Positions 47,501-54,834 are shown, counted from the stretch's first letter. The stretch: DNA of 64,000 nucleotides from Petrolisthes cinctipes (GCA_033782935.1 JAWQEG010002488.1:446501-510500), one strand, 5' to 3'. Notes: a model not told the origin generated them from the sequence alone. Numbers and translations: made by a program.

Positions 47501-50500
47501 GGAAATATTCCCTCTTCAACATGTTGGCAGTCCTGATGACTTGAAGATGTGTAAGGTGGTGCAGTCAGTCAGTTCACAAGGCAAGGTGTATATGGAAATT
47601 CACACTAATATCAACCTTGTAACAGAAAACAGTAAAGACCAATTCGGCATCAAATACAACGGTGTGGGTATTGGTAGAGTGTATATGGAAATTCACACTA
47701 ATATCAACCTTGTAGCAGAAGACAGTAAAGACCAATACGGCATCAAATACAACGGTATGAGTAGTGGTAGAGTGTATATGGAATGTCACACTAATATCAA
47801 CCTTGTAGCAGAAGACAGTAAAGACCAATACGGCATCAAATACAACGGTGTGAGTATTGGGAAGGTGTTGTATGATGGGAAACACAGGATTTCAGATCTT
47901 AACATGTCTTCAATAAAGTTTAATTTTAAGAAATGTTGAAAATTGTTGCCAGCTTCTTTATTAACATGTCCGATGAAACCTCAACTGTGCATCCCATGCA
48001 TTACTTGATGGAACTATTACAATGTTTAAATAATTATGAATATAGTTCTCTCGCAACTCATGACAAGATAAAACCAATAGAACCTCTGTCACCAACATTA
48101 TTATGTTATGTGTGTGTGCACTGGCTTATATAATTATATAAGTATATTACCTGCACACAGAAAAGAGAGATACACACAGAGAAGAGAGATACAGACCAAA
48201 TAATAATTTTTGGTACCAAGAGACAAATGACAAAAATTGGGTTTCATAGTCAAATTCCAATATTTCAATACAACGAGCTATTATTAAAAGTATTCAGAAT
48301 ATTACAAGGTTGCTATCACGTGAGGGATAATGAGAGCCTTGACATTTGACACGATTATAAACTGTTAGGTAGATACGGGGGAAATGGAAGTGTGTGTTAG
48401 TGGTATCAACACTTGACACATGTAATATAAAGGTATTCACATTTGCTTCATTTAATAAAGAGCATTCTGTTTCATGATTCTTATTCTGTTATTGTGCAAG
48501 TATTTTTCAGCGTTTAGTGCTTGATGATAACCATTGAATATTATACGAACAAATACCGTATACAATAATATTACCTCGGTTGTTTTTGTGTTACATCATA
48601 ATATTAAAAACTTAATCTTACATTTAATGATGTTAATAATTGACACGAATGTCGGTATATAAATAATTGATAACTGGGGTTCCACACATTTTTCACCTCC
48701 CCAAGAATAATTTCTCACCTCTCTTGTATAGGTAGGCACCCCCCCAACCCTCCTCAAATCCCTCCTTACTTCTCCCTCCCACCAGTGAATGGTTCGAGCG
48801 AGCAGAGCTCACAACTAGTGTTTCGGGGTTATCTCGGCCAACATTGACAACTCTGGGTGGGCCTCACGGGAGTGTGACCAGCTGTACAATGTTACCAGAA
48901 CCGATATCACACCACTTAAAAGGTGTCTTGCCTGGGGGTGTCTTTACTTTTATGAGTGACTGTACATTAGGAGACAGCTAAAGGCTTGTACGTCAACATC
49001 ATGTATCGTTTAGTCATATAGGGTTATTGGTTTGTAAGCTACTAGCCGCCAAAGGTTTGTTTACGTTTTGTAAAACATACCCTCGCTGGAGAGCGGACAT
49101 GCATGAAGAGTCATTTTTGGTGAAAAAAAAAAAAGGTTATCAATAATTTTGTTTTTCCTGTTTCAATGTTATATTATTATTTTTTAAGTACACCACAGCT
49201 TGACAACTTGACTATCTTGATCCTAATACTATTCTTTAGGTCAAATGGCAAGGTCATATTAAATGTAGAAAGGTAGAAGACAAAAGTTTAATTTTATTCT
49301 ATTTCTTTGACTGATGTTATTTATTACGTAAGAAGTGGGCGGTATGTTTCAGACATTGGTCGGAATCGATTTCTACTCGTTATACTATAATTGCAATGTG
49401 ATGTAGGCAGCAAGGCAGCCATTCCTCATACTTACCTTAAACCAGAGGCAGAGTGTAAAATACGACGTATTCAGAGCTGGATTGGGACCAAACACCTCCT
49501 CGTCCCCTAGACGTAAAACCAGTCTTGTATGGTTGTCTCTTATGCCGTCATGAGCCAAAATGTAAACCACACTCCCTTCTGTTGTACCATCATCATACCC
49601 ATCTGGTTGCAAAGATATGTTCTTCAGGTTATAATAAATCACTGGGAGGTAATATCTATCTATTGCCAAACGCCTTAATTCCCGAAGGGGTGGCCACAAA
49701 TGAATCGCCTCCATGAACCCCTGTTCCCCGTTAAGTGGCGTCCCTCCTCCCTCACATACCTCTCAACTCCATCCCTCCACCTCACTCTCGGTCTGCCCCT
49801 CCCCCTCCGTCCCTCCACCTCATTCTCCCTCACATACCTCTCAACTCCATCCCTCCACCTCACTCTCGGTCTGCCCCTCCCCCTCCGGCCCTCCACCTCA
49901 CTCTCGGCCTGTCCCTCCCCCTCCGTCCCTCCACCTCACTTTCCCTCACATACCTCTCAACTCCGTCCCTCCACCTCACTCTCGGTCTGTCCCTCCCTCT
50001 CCGTCCCTCCACCTCACTCTCGGCCTGTCCCTCCCATGGAGGTAGTATAGGTGGAGTCGCCATTAGGACCTGATTTGTGAAGCCACCAATCTGTCATTTC
50101 CGGCGCTTTCAAGATGGCGCATTCTTTTGTATGTCAGGTCAGAAGTCAGGTCAAAAGTCCACTTTTACTGAAACATATCTTGGTGTCCGCCATATTGAAG
50201 GCGCCGAAAATGACAGTTCGGCGGCTTCACTTTACTCCCCTGGATTAGTGAGCGATGGCGCCTCCACCTATACTACCTCCATGGTCCCTCCCGTGGAGGT
50301 AGAATAGGAGGAAACGGCGCGCGGCCAGAAAAGTGAAGTCAGGTCCGCCATATTGGTATTGGCAAGAAGCTCACCAGCCGCTCCTTAATTATTATTAATC
50401 TCTCCCTGACCTGTGTCACTCGAAAGGTGAAAAATTCCTACACTCTGCAGACAATGAAATACATTGTCACTAAACATTTTCGGTGAACACTACCACCATA

Positions 50501-53500
50501 TTCAATAGTCAGGACAGTGAAGAAATAACATATTATACGGTAAAGCAGTTCTTTTTTATGCAGTTATCAACTTATGTCATGTGTATGTCTATGCGTGTGT
50601 GTGCGTGCGCGTGCTTGTGTATGTGTGTGTACAATTTGGGTGTGGTAAAATATGTTCACGTGTGAGGGAGGATCACAAAACAACTAATAAACAGCTGTGT
50701 TTGTGTGTTACTTAGGGAGGGACACATTTATCAATTAGGAAGTTCATTACAGGATTAAGTTTGCGAGACCCATCACTAAGGTTGAAAATGTCATGGTTTT
50801 GAATGTACAACAATAATTCAGTTATTTTTGTTTTTCCGACTTCATGACATTTATAGTATAAGAGTTGGCATCCTTCCCAGTGTAACTATATATTTTTTTT
50901 TTTGTCTATACCTCAACCTCGGGGCTGTAGGCTGTCAGTAGCCCGTGACTCTTGCGAGGCCCCGAGATTATTGGGTGTCACACCAGATGAGACAGTGGAG
51001 CTTCGTGGTGATGTTGGTACCGTAGCTTCTGTTCTGTCCCACTAGATGACGACACCTTAATTATACACGTCACTATCATTACATACATCATTAAATACTG
51101 CATTATTCACTTTGCTTCCCTAGTTAGGATGATCGGTTACTTGGCCATGTCAATTATTCGAGGCAACTGCATACCATTGGATTCGGTTCCAACTTTAAGT
51201 GTGTTAGAAATATTAAAAATAATATTGCTCTTCAGGTAATCAATGACTCTGGTTCTGAGAAGTAGGATATTAGCTGATTCTGTTAATGAAGAGCCAGAGG
51301 AATACATGTATATTCCAAGTCAGTCTCACCTCTCAAAGTGTACAAATAAGATAGTTGCATATATAGCAGGATTTGTTTTATATAAATTGATGAAGTCCTT
51401 GTACTGCGAACCATACATTGTTGCCCTAAACTCAGACAAGACTGATAAACATATTCTTTCCTTGGTAAAACTTGAGGACAGAGTAAACTTGGTGTATCCA
51501 TCTGATAATGTAATTGATATATGTATTACATCAGAAAAACTGTTTAGGGAAAGAGAGTCCAGCACCACTTTGGTGGGGCTAGATTGTAGCAAAATAATAA
51601 TTTCAGTGCTAACAAATTATGCCCACAAATACATATTTTCTGATTTAGCTGGCCACATGTACGACTGAACATCAATTGCATTAGTTAATTAAGGCAGTTG
51701 CTGAAGCATATTTGCAGGTGAAATATGCATATAAGGCCAAACAAATTACTAAGAAGTTGGCATCCAAAGTAAAAGTAAAGAGTCGACAGATATATACAAA
51801 ACTTATACATTTCAGTGGCCAGTAAGGTATACAGTATAATTATACTATAATAGGTCAGTAATTTATAATTCTCTATTTATATTATTGAAAATATTGATGA
51901 ATGTGTGAATTGTATGTTATTAAAGAATACGAAATACATGTCATAATTAAAAATGAACAAACATCGTGAGTAATCTGGCTAACCTTGTGGGTACTATGAT
52001 TGTGAGATAGTGCAATATGCTGATGACACTCAATTCATACATTTGGGCAAAGTAGATAATATGCCTAATTTAATTAGAAGAGCTGAAAACACTCTAACGA
52101 AAGCAAAATAATATTTCCTTAAAAACGGCTTAATGCTCAATGTAAATAAAACACAATATATATTTATTGGATCTCATCAGCATATTTCACGGATCCCAAG
52201 CGACACTATCATTATGTTTGATAATGCATCCATCATACCAAGTAACAGTGTAAAAAACCTAGGACTACACATGGACCGATTTATGTTATTTAACATACAT
52301 ATCGAGATGAAATCACAAAAAAGCGTTATGGGCACACTTATCTTCTTGACTCGCATACAAGATGTATTAACAAAAGACACCCGAGTTTTAGTAGTACAAG
52401 CACTTGTCCTTAGTATCATAAATTATTGTATGATAATTTGGGGTCCTACTACTAAAGAACAAATCCAACGAGTACAAAGGCTCCAGAATTTTGCAGCAAA
52501 AGTAGCAATAGGTGGTGCTCGAAAGTTCGACCATGTTACTCCAATAATTAATGAGCTAGGATGGTTAAACATTGAACAAAAATGTATTTTTGAATTATGT
52601 AACATGGTCTTCAAAGTACTTCACAATAATATTCCAAACTGGTTATCCACTCTCCCAACTGTGAGTGCTGTTCACAATGTAAACACTAGACACCAAGCTA
52701 ACCTACATATAATAAAATCTAACAATAATATGGGTTCCAAATCTTTCATCATAAGAGGACCAAAAGCCTGGAATAATTTACCACAATTTCTGAGGGATAA
52801 GCAGACTCTAGGCACTTTTAAGAAAGAGCTACATACCTATATTCTCCAGTATAATTGCATCTAATTTTATCTTTTGTTTTTAACTCGTATAAATGTATAT
52901 ACTGTATGTAAAGAATAACCATTGTATTAATGGAAATAAAATTCTGATTCTGATTCTGATTCTGCCAACACTAGGCGTTGGTTGCCGAGCAGCTGACTGG
53001 CTTCACTCCACTCAGACCCAACTGATCGCGCGGGCCGTCTCCTCCTATTCTATATACCTCCATGGTCCTTCCACCTCACTCTCCCTCACATACAGTCGTG
53101 GTCATATATAATCATCCATATAGGGGTAACTCACGTAAGAGTTTGACAGCTTCCCTCTGTTCCTTAGATGATAAACTTTCCAATAAATAGGTTAACTACC
53201 ATCTTTTAATTTAATACAAGCAGCTACACACTACTTAAAACAATAACATCATATGTGAACGTGAAAACATTACACAGTAAATTGTTTGAGATACCCATGT
53301 GTGGATGATTATTAATGACCACGACTGTACATCTCAACTCCATCCCTCCACCTCACTCTCGGTTTGCCCTTCCCCCACCGTCCCTCCACCTCACTCTCCC
53401 TCACATACCTCTCAACTCCATCCCTCCACCTCACTCTCGGTTTGCCCTTCCCCCTCCATCCCTCCACCTCACTCTCCCTCACATACCTCTCAACTCCATC

Positions 53501-53908
53501 CCTCCACTTCACTCTCGGTTTGCCCTTCCCCCTCCATCCCTCCACTTCACTCTCCCTCACATACCTCTCAACTCCATCCCTCCACCTCACTCTCGGACAC
53601 TCTCTTAACCAACCTCACGCTTCTTATACGTTATATACTTTTGGCAATTGGAGCGCCTGGATTCCTCAAAGTATATTGACAGGAATTAGGACCAAATTAG
53701 CAAAAATAATGGTGATCCGTTGCTTTGAATAGTTGAGAAGAATCGCTTGCTCCAGATCTACCAACATTGTACTATCTCCTTGATGCTAACTTGCTTAAAA
53801 AAAAAAAAAAAATCACTGTTTTTACTGTTTCAGATTTTCAAAGAAGCATAAATCCAAATGCAAATATAAAATAAAATCATATCCAAAATATATGGATGTT
53901 TTTTATAT

Positions 53909-53944
<36 letters not shown>

Positions 53945-54828
53945 ACACATACACACATACATACTTACAATTCACCTACATAGTGAAATCGTATCAAAAT
54001 TATATGGATTTTTTTTTTATAAACACACACACACACACACACACACACGCACGCACATACTTACAATTCACCTACATACTGAAGTCGTATCAATATTATA
54101 TGTATTAATTTCACACACACACACACAGACACACACATACATACAATTCACCTACATACTGAAGTCGTATCCAAATTATATGGATTAATTTCACACACAC
54201 ATACACACATACACACACAATCTACCTATCCTGCACACTGAAACCGTATCCAAAATATAAGGATTGATTACTCACACACACACATGTTCTTTTTTAATGT
54301 ACCAATGAGGAACTTGTAAGGCTAAGGGATAGATATATAAAAAGATACTACACACTTAGGCCAGCACACTTCAAGTATGTTGCGTTAATGCAAATTACTA
54401 GTGTAAATATTCTCAAGAATTTGTCATTATTTATGAGATTAATTTCAAATATGTTCAGATGAGTTACAGGTGTAAATGGCTTTTTGGCTACCTGTACTGT
54501 ACAGTACTGTTTTGTTCTTTTTGTTTTGTTTCTGTTTGTCACTTGAGTATGGAAACTGTTGAATGCCTTTTTCCTAGTTTTGTGTTAATATAATCTTATA
54601 TTGGCTATTGTTATTTGAAATGTTATGTCAAACTGATTGATTTTTGTCGGAGCTGTGCTCCATACTTTATATTATAAAGTCTGAGCGAATCAATAAATTC
54701 TATTCTATTCTATTCTATTCTATTCTATTCACACACTACACACACACACACACACACATACCTGGAGTAGCAGCGAAAGTAAGGGTGGCAGTAAGAGCAG
54801 CACACAGGATTGCTATGAGGGGCCTCAT
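30991..54828 (-). CDS. Chimeric pentraxin / LDLa / Cys-loop ligand-gated ion channel receptor (10 exons)
   Basis: This is the only host gene I can build. Joining exons 54,762-54,828, 49,436-49,602, 44,514-44,586, 40,291-40,395, 38,802-39,530, 38,142-38,701, 35,198-35,306, 34,283-34,410, 31,704-31,921 and 30,991-31,459 gives about 874 codons with every intron GT-AG and phases matching. Domains: signal peptide (1-22), pentraxin-like (about 30-211, with GQDQD at 170-174 and SLTLWD), Cys-rich possibly C-type-lectin-like region (about 230-440), LDLa repeat (461-495), channel ligand-binding domain (about 513-700; Cys-loop C627-C641, 13 residues between), M1 (about 704-725), M2 (734-752), M3 (761-782), short loop with polyglutamine, M4 (851-870). 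It should sit in the plasma membrane, bind a ligand outside and gate ions. Ligand unknown. Caveats: exon 4 acceptor and the 100-nt intron 5; it may be a young pseudogene. Confidence 0.82.
31704..31921 (-). CDS. Receptor exon 9: end of ligand-binding domain and M1
   Basis: Acceptor cacctttag/ATC. Encodes RFFVQLTFRRKNAYHIWATY then LPCILLLGIG, the pre-M1 strand and M1. Donor GG/GTAAGA, phase 2. Confidence 0.9.
31943..32159. mobile_element. MITE, family CAGTTGCCCAAG, copy 1
   Basis: 217 bp, inverted ends CAGTTGCCCAAGGAAAGACT / complement, TA at 31,941-31,942 and 32,160-32,161. It lies just upstream of receptor exon 9, in intron 8, with its end 22 nt from the acceptor. Confidence 0.88.
32600..33450 (-). 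mobile_element. LINE-F fragment copy 1: non-LTR RT remnant
   Basis: Minus strand. RKTYDKLNKECSWEVLQMYG and NAIKSFHNGSVACVRIEENV match the RT palm region of a LINE common in arthropods; LVESFVEVRERC and VTQGRKVANAMKTL are the later thumb and C-terminal parts. The RT active site between ENVSE and RELGRL is deleted. Related to copy 2 at 35,690-36,860. Lies inside receptor intron 8, same strand as the gene. Confidence 0.75.
33600..33745. mobile_element. Palindromic element related to the host at 56,535-57,045
   Basis: The phrases ctgattactccaaactatgcc and ctgtttctggcatagtttg are imperfect inverted repeats. The same element at 56,535 carries a MITE insertion. Related to the GGGGTAGTACAGTGTTGG family. 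Confidence 0.6.
34034..34605. mobile_element. Two palindromic GGGGTAGTACAGTGTTGG-family copies flanking receptor exon 8
   Basis: Copies at about 34,034-34,200 and 34,449-34,605, on either side of exon 8 (34,283-34,410), about 40-80 bp from its edges. Confidence 0.7.
34283..34410 (-). CDS. Receptor exon 8: Cys-loop
   Basis: Acceptor tgtaattgcag/AG; encodes CRYDLLKYPDDIQTC, the signature Cys-loop with 13 residues between cysteines and the central Y-P-D-D. Donor CAG/GTGAGA, phase 0. Confidence 0.9.
34848..35167. mobile_element. Palindromic-family copy split by a 182-bp insertion
   Basis: The family sequence is interrupted after ttgctccagatatac. The insert at 34,960-35,141 is flanked by the 10-bp repeat CCAGATATAC (34,950-34,959 and 35,142-35,151), a target duplication. 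The insert, read on the minus strand, resembles 36,950-37,130. Confidence 0.78.
35198..35306 (-). CDS. Receptor exon 7: ligand-binding domain LWSPNV segment
   Basis: Acceptor tgctcacag/CTC TGG. LWSPNVQTFNS corresponds to the conserved W-x-P of Cys-loop receptors. Ends phase 1 at G/GTGAGA. Confidence 0.85.
35690..36860 (+). mobile_element. LINE-F fragment copy 2: non-LTR RT remnant, opposite strand to the gene
   Basis: The frame KEVERIRKGSSGSEERLKAE, then GKASGLDGCAVECLKYGG, VPIDWESACV, a MITE, PLYKRKGDKYQCTSF, GEEQGGFRRGKGCVNQIF and, with frameshifts, VRVGNNVS and SPWLFNIYMD. These are RT fingers and palm of the same family as copy 1. Several stops. It lies in receptor intron 7. Confidence 0.8.
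36144..36404. mobile_element. MITE, family CAGTCACGAGCATAAGTTTC, inserted in LINE-F RT
   Basis: 261 bp; left end CAGTCACGAGCATAAGTTTC mirrored at right; TA at 36,142-36,143 and 36,405-36,406. Deleting element plus one TA restores the RT reading frame across the junction. Confidence 0.9.
36945..37140 (+). repeat. Dispersed repeat related to the insert at 34,960-35,141
   Basis: Shares gatgcggttgtgc, ggaggttgctccctcctcca-like and gtgtacgacgtgac segments and the end aaggcctgg with the other copy in inverse orientation. Coding status unknown; possibly the 3' UTR of a LINE. Confidence 0.6.
37141..38100. other. Receptor intron 7 DNA, no element recognised
   Basis: No frame, inverted repeat or tRNA-like head seen. 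The segment at 37,905-38,110 (ttaaaccgagggtgatgacata) recurs near 46,070-46,220, so it is an unclassified repeat. Confidence 0.4.
38142..38701 (-). CDS. Receptor exon 6: Cys-rich end, LDLa repeat and start of channel domain
   Basis: Acceptor tttgtctgtcacag/GATC. Six cysteines in LDLa spacing (CSPDHFTCRDNQC ... VCNSENDCTDGGDEIDC) with the acidic calcium motif. Then FQVDVNIRTADVDLMNAAV and RLRISWEDARM, the first strands of a Cys-loop ligand-binding domain. Donor ACG/GTCAGT, phase 0, is weak. Confidence 0.85.
38802..39530 (-). CDS. Receptor exon 5: pentraxin C-terminus and Cys-rich region
   Basis: Acceptor gtgtgtgtatcag/GC; begins QPGSITIWMSEH, then VFGQDQDEVYGG (calcium-site region of pentraxins) and SLTLWDTAL. 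A Cys-rich stretch with several N-glycosylation sites follows. The donor G/GTGAGT at 38,801 is phase 1. The frame stays open past it to VCH near 38,710, in conflict with the next exon's frame. Confidence 0.78.
40291..40395 (-). CDS. Receptor exon 4: candidate missing pentraxin segment
   Basis: Without this exon the pentraxin domain lacks some 35 residues. The acceptor region is tatgcttttcaacagGAG and the donor GCT/GTAAGC; the end VITVLES followed by CQPGSITIW aligns with the pentraxin ICTSWES..GIVEFW stretch. Use of the CAG acceptor (exon start 40,398) gives a TGA at the junction; use of GAG three bases on (40,395) keeps the frame open. Length is a multiple of three either way, so skipping also keeps frame. 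Confidence 0.6.
40400..42010. other. Receptor intron 4/3 DNA, nothing recognised
   Basis: Low-complexity CA/AC-rich stretches at about 40,920-41,160 and unassigned DNA. I looked for further pentraxin exons and found none. Confidence 0.4.
42018..42234. mobile_element. MITE, family GTTGGACACATGAATGG
   Basis: About 217 bp. gttggacacatgaatgggtgg near 42,024 is mirrored by ccatccattcatgtgtccaac near 42,232; TA at the right end, left end degraded. Confidence 0.78.
42335..42758. mobile_element. MITE related to family CAGTCACGAG, split by another MITE
   Basis: Left end cagacacgagccataataag after TA at 42,333. The body matches 63,013-63,159 (aattacaacgcttat, atcaggttatttgaagca), and the far end near 42,758 is degraded. 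The 253-bp MITE at 42,429-42,681 sits inside it. Confidence 0.72.
42429..42681. mobile_element. MITE, family CAGTTGGGGAA, nested
   Basis: 253 bp; CAGTTGGGGAA at left, TTCCCCAACTG at right; TA at 42,427-42,428 and 42,682-42,683. Only copy of this family in the window. Confidence 0.86.
42752..42907. mobile_element. MITE, family CAGTCACGAGCACTAATAAG, copy 2
   Basis: The reverse complement matches 27,181-27,337 along its length. The right end cgtgactg is followed by TA (42,908-42,909) that also serves as the left TA of the next MITE. Confidence 0.82.
42910..43186. mobile_element. MITE, family CAGTTGCCCAAG, copy 2, near-perfect foldback
   Basis: 277 bp. Ends match copy 1. The interior is almost a perfect inverted repeat (tcactcagaacctacaacc at 42,995-43,023 mirrored at 43,072-43,090), giving a long hairpin. 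Confidence 0.88.
43305..44062. mobile_element. Non-autonomous DNA element with about 35-bp inverted ends
   Basis: atgtgaggcgcaccgaagc near 43,308 is mirrored by gcttcggcgcgcctcatat near 44,050 across about 35 bp. About 750 bp long, no frame. Superfamily unknown. Confidence 0.6.
44117..44336. repeat. 21-bp / 16-bp tandem repeat containing TTAGG
   Basis: About 11 units of ttaggttagtctataatccac, some lacking one TTAGG pentamer (ttagtctataatccac). Lies in receptor intron 3. Confidence 0.92.
44443..44498. repeat. (CT)n microsatellite next to receptor exon 3
   Basis: About 56 bp of CT, i.e. (GA)n on the gene strand, close to the exon 3 donor. Confidence 0.92.
44514..44586 (-). CDS. Receptor exon 3: pentraxin-like, SYA-NDNE segment
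   Basis: Acceptor ttgcag/GCC; encodes AITFYDKNSLVSYAINDNE, which aligns with FSYAT..DNEI of pentraxins. Donor T/GTGAGT, phase 1. A (GA)n microsatellite begins about 16 nt into the intron. Confidence 0.8.
45018..45120 (-). mobile_element. SINE-C 3' fragment
   Basis: Matches 55,967-56,100 (cgtcacgacttccgaact, ggtaccca-like) with a T-run at its left, i.e. an A-tail on the minus strand. Confidence 0.7.
45318..45662. mobile_element. Palindromic-family copy carrying a CAGTCGGCC MITE
   Basis: Outer parts (ggtaatacacttatgg and caggaaacaggagcagatta ... ccaacactgtactaccc) belong to the GGGGTAGTACAGTGTTGG family. Confidence 0.75.
45339..45550. mobile_element. MITE, family CAGTCGGCC, copy 2, nested
   Basis: 212 bp, inverted orientation relative to 15,455-15,665, TA at 45,337-45,338 and 45,551-45,552. 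Confidence 0.9.
46352..48962. mobile_element. 2.6-kb foldback DNA transposon with long inverted repeats and internal coding repeats
   Basis: Ends CAGTCACTCATAAAAATTAA at left and its complement at right; TA at 46,350-46,351 and 48,963-48,964. The arms are inverted copies of each other: about 46,352-47,215 against about 48,262-48,962. The right arm lacks roughly 150 bp (46,410-46,570). The unique middle (47,216-48,261) carries the repeat frame at 47,499-47,939. Ends and TA target suggest a Tc1/mariner-related non-autonomous element. Lies in receptor intron 2. Confidence 0.88.
47499..47939 (+). CDS. Hypothetical 146-residue repeat protein inside the foldback element
   Basis: An open frame from ATG 47,499 to TGA 47,937-47,939. 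Three tandem 31-residue repeats (about residues 28-120) share the core YMEIHTNINLVAEDSKDQYG; the DNA unit is 93 bp. Differences between copies are few and mostly amino-acid changing. The last part is IKFNFKKC. I do not recognise the family; no transposase motif is present. No signal peptide or membrane segment. It may be a chance frame through a 93-bp minisatellite, or a cargo gene of the element. Confidence 0.35.
   Translation: MEIFPLQHVGSPDDLKMCKVVQSVSSQGKVYMEIHTNINLVTENSKDQFGIKYNGVGIGRVYMEIHTNINLVAEDSKDQYGIKYNGMSSGRVYMECHTNINLVAEDSKDQYGIKYNGVSIGKVLYDGKHRISDLNMSSIKFNFKKC
49436..49602 (-). CDS. Receptor exon 2: start of pentraxin-like domain
   Basis: The acceptor tttgcaaccag/ATGGG fits phase 1 exactly. 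The exon ends SYFTLCLWFK, the first core strand of pentraxins (FTVCL...), before a strong GTAAGT donor, phase 0. The open frame extends upstream of the acceptor but without domain support. Confidence 0.78.
49745..50035. repeat. Minisatellite 1, 42-78-bp units, LINE-derived coding sense on minus strand
   Basis: C-rich units (ctcaactccatccctccacc ...). On the minus strand each unit encodes RGRGRPRVRWRDGVERYVRE, resembling the C-terminal tail of LINE RTs. The same repeat occurs at 53,060-53,600. Confidence 0.88.
50036..50284. mobile_element. Palindromic MITE with ATGGAGGTAGTATAGGTGGA ends
   Basis: 249 bp; ATGGAGGTAGTATAGGTGGA at left and its complement at right, inner arms also complementary (aatctgtcatttccggcgc / gcgccgaaaatgacag). 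A partial second end (gtggaggtagaataggagg) follows at 50,291. Confidence 0.8.
50889..51085 (-). mobile_element. SINE-A 3' fragment with A-tail
   Basis: The reverse complement matches 16,600-16,740; T-run at 50,889-50,901 is the A-tail. No tRNA head. Confidence 0.75.
51243..51830 (+). pseudogene. P-element / THAP9-type transposase C-terminal remnant
   Basis: A 141-residue frame with YIAGFVLYKLMKSLYCEPY, then LVYPSDNVIDICITSEKLFR. This matches the C-terminal region of P-element and THAP9 transposases (usually YIAGFV.RKL ... LVYPS..V). After a frame change the tail KAVAEAYLQVKYAYKAKQIT and QIYTKLIHFSGQ continues to about 51,830, again as in the family. The THAP zinc finger and catalytic RNase H-like domain are missing, so it is a decayed fragment. 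It lies in receptor intron 1, antisense to the gene. Confidence 0.75.
51965..52962 (+). mobile_element. LINE-E: 5'-truncated non-LTR retrotransposon with (ATTCTG)n tail
   Basis: RT C-terminal half beginning just before the catalytic motif, 3' UTR with AATAAA, and a tail of four ATTCTG units (52,938-52,963). Truncation at about 51,965. Confidence 0.85.
51990..52864 (+). pseudogene. LINE-E reverse transcriptase C-terminal half
   Basis: Starts with QYADDTQFIHLG (catalytic YADD at about 52,015), passes a stop near 52,110, then continues open from 52,133: LMLNVNKTQYIFIGS, VKNLGLHMDR, INYCMIIWGPTTKEQIQRVQ, SFIIRGPKAWNNLP. This is the thumb and C-terminal region of a CR1/Jockey-like RT; the stop codon at 52,862-52,864 is the natural end. 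Similar to LINE-D. Confidence 0.85.
53060..53600. repeat. Minisatellite 2, 78-bp units, split by a MITE
   Basis: Units of ctcaactccatccctccacc type as in minisatellite 1. The minus strand encodes KGKPRVRWRDGVERYVRESE repeats. Starts next to acctccatgg, the end of the palindromic MITE found beside minisatellite 1. Confidence 0.9.
53093..53327. mobile_element. MITE, family CAGTCGTGGTCATATATAA, inserted in minisatellite 2
   Basis: 235 bp; inverted ends CAGTCGTGGTCATATATAAT / complement; TA at 53,091-53,092 and 53,328-53,329. Removing the element and one TA restores the repeat phrase cacata-ctctcaactcc with one substitution. Confidence 0.92.
53620..53790. mobile_element. Palindromic GGGGTAGTACAGTGTTGG-family copy
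   Basis: Shared phrases gattcctcaaagtata, aaaataatggtga and ttgctccagatctaccaac. Confidence 0.72.
53911..54285. repeat. Repeated (CA)n modules
   Basis: Four modules of (CA)n followed by acaattcacctacat, a gtatcaaaattatatgga phrase and T-run, about 100 bp each (near 53,911, 54,022, 54,112, 54,195). Confidence 0.85.
54640..54731 (+). mobile_element. LINE 3' tail with (ATTCT)n
   Basis: gtcggagctgtgctccata, AATAAA, then (ATTCT)n to 54,731: the short 3' remnant of a LINE, 30 bp from the receptor exon 1 donor. Confidence 0.6.
54762..54828 (-). CDS. Receptor exon 1: start codon and signal peptide
   Basis: ATG at 54,828 reads MRPLIAILCAALTATLTFAA, a short basic start and a hydrophobic core typical of a signal peptide. 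The donor is CAG/GTATGTG at 54,761, phase 1. Adenine at -3 gives a good start context. The 30-bp tandem repeat lies 7-10 bp upstream of the ATG. Confidence 0.8.
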
Positions 54829-54834
54829 TTTCCC

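Noticed and set aside
49675..53590. Arg-rich repeat proteins on the minus strand of the minisatellites
   Set aside because: No start, splice or transcript signals; best explained as amplified LINE tail.
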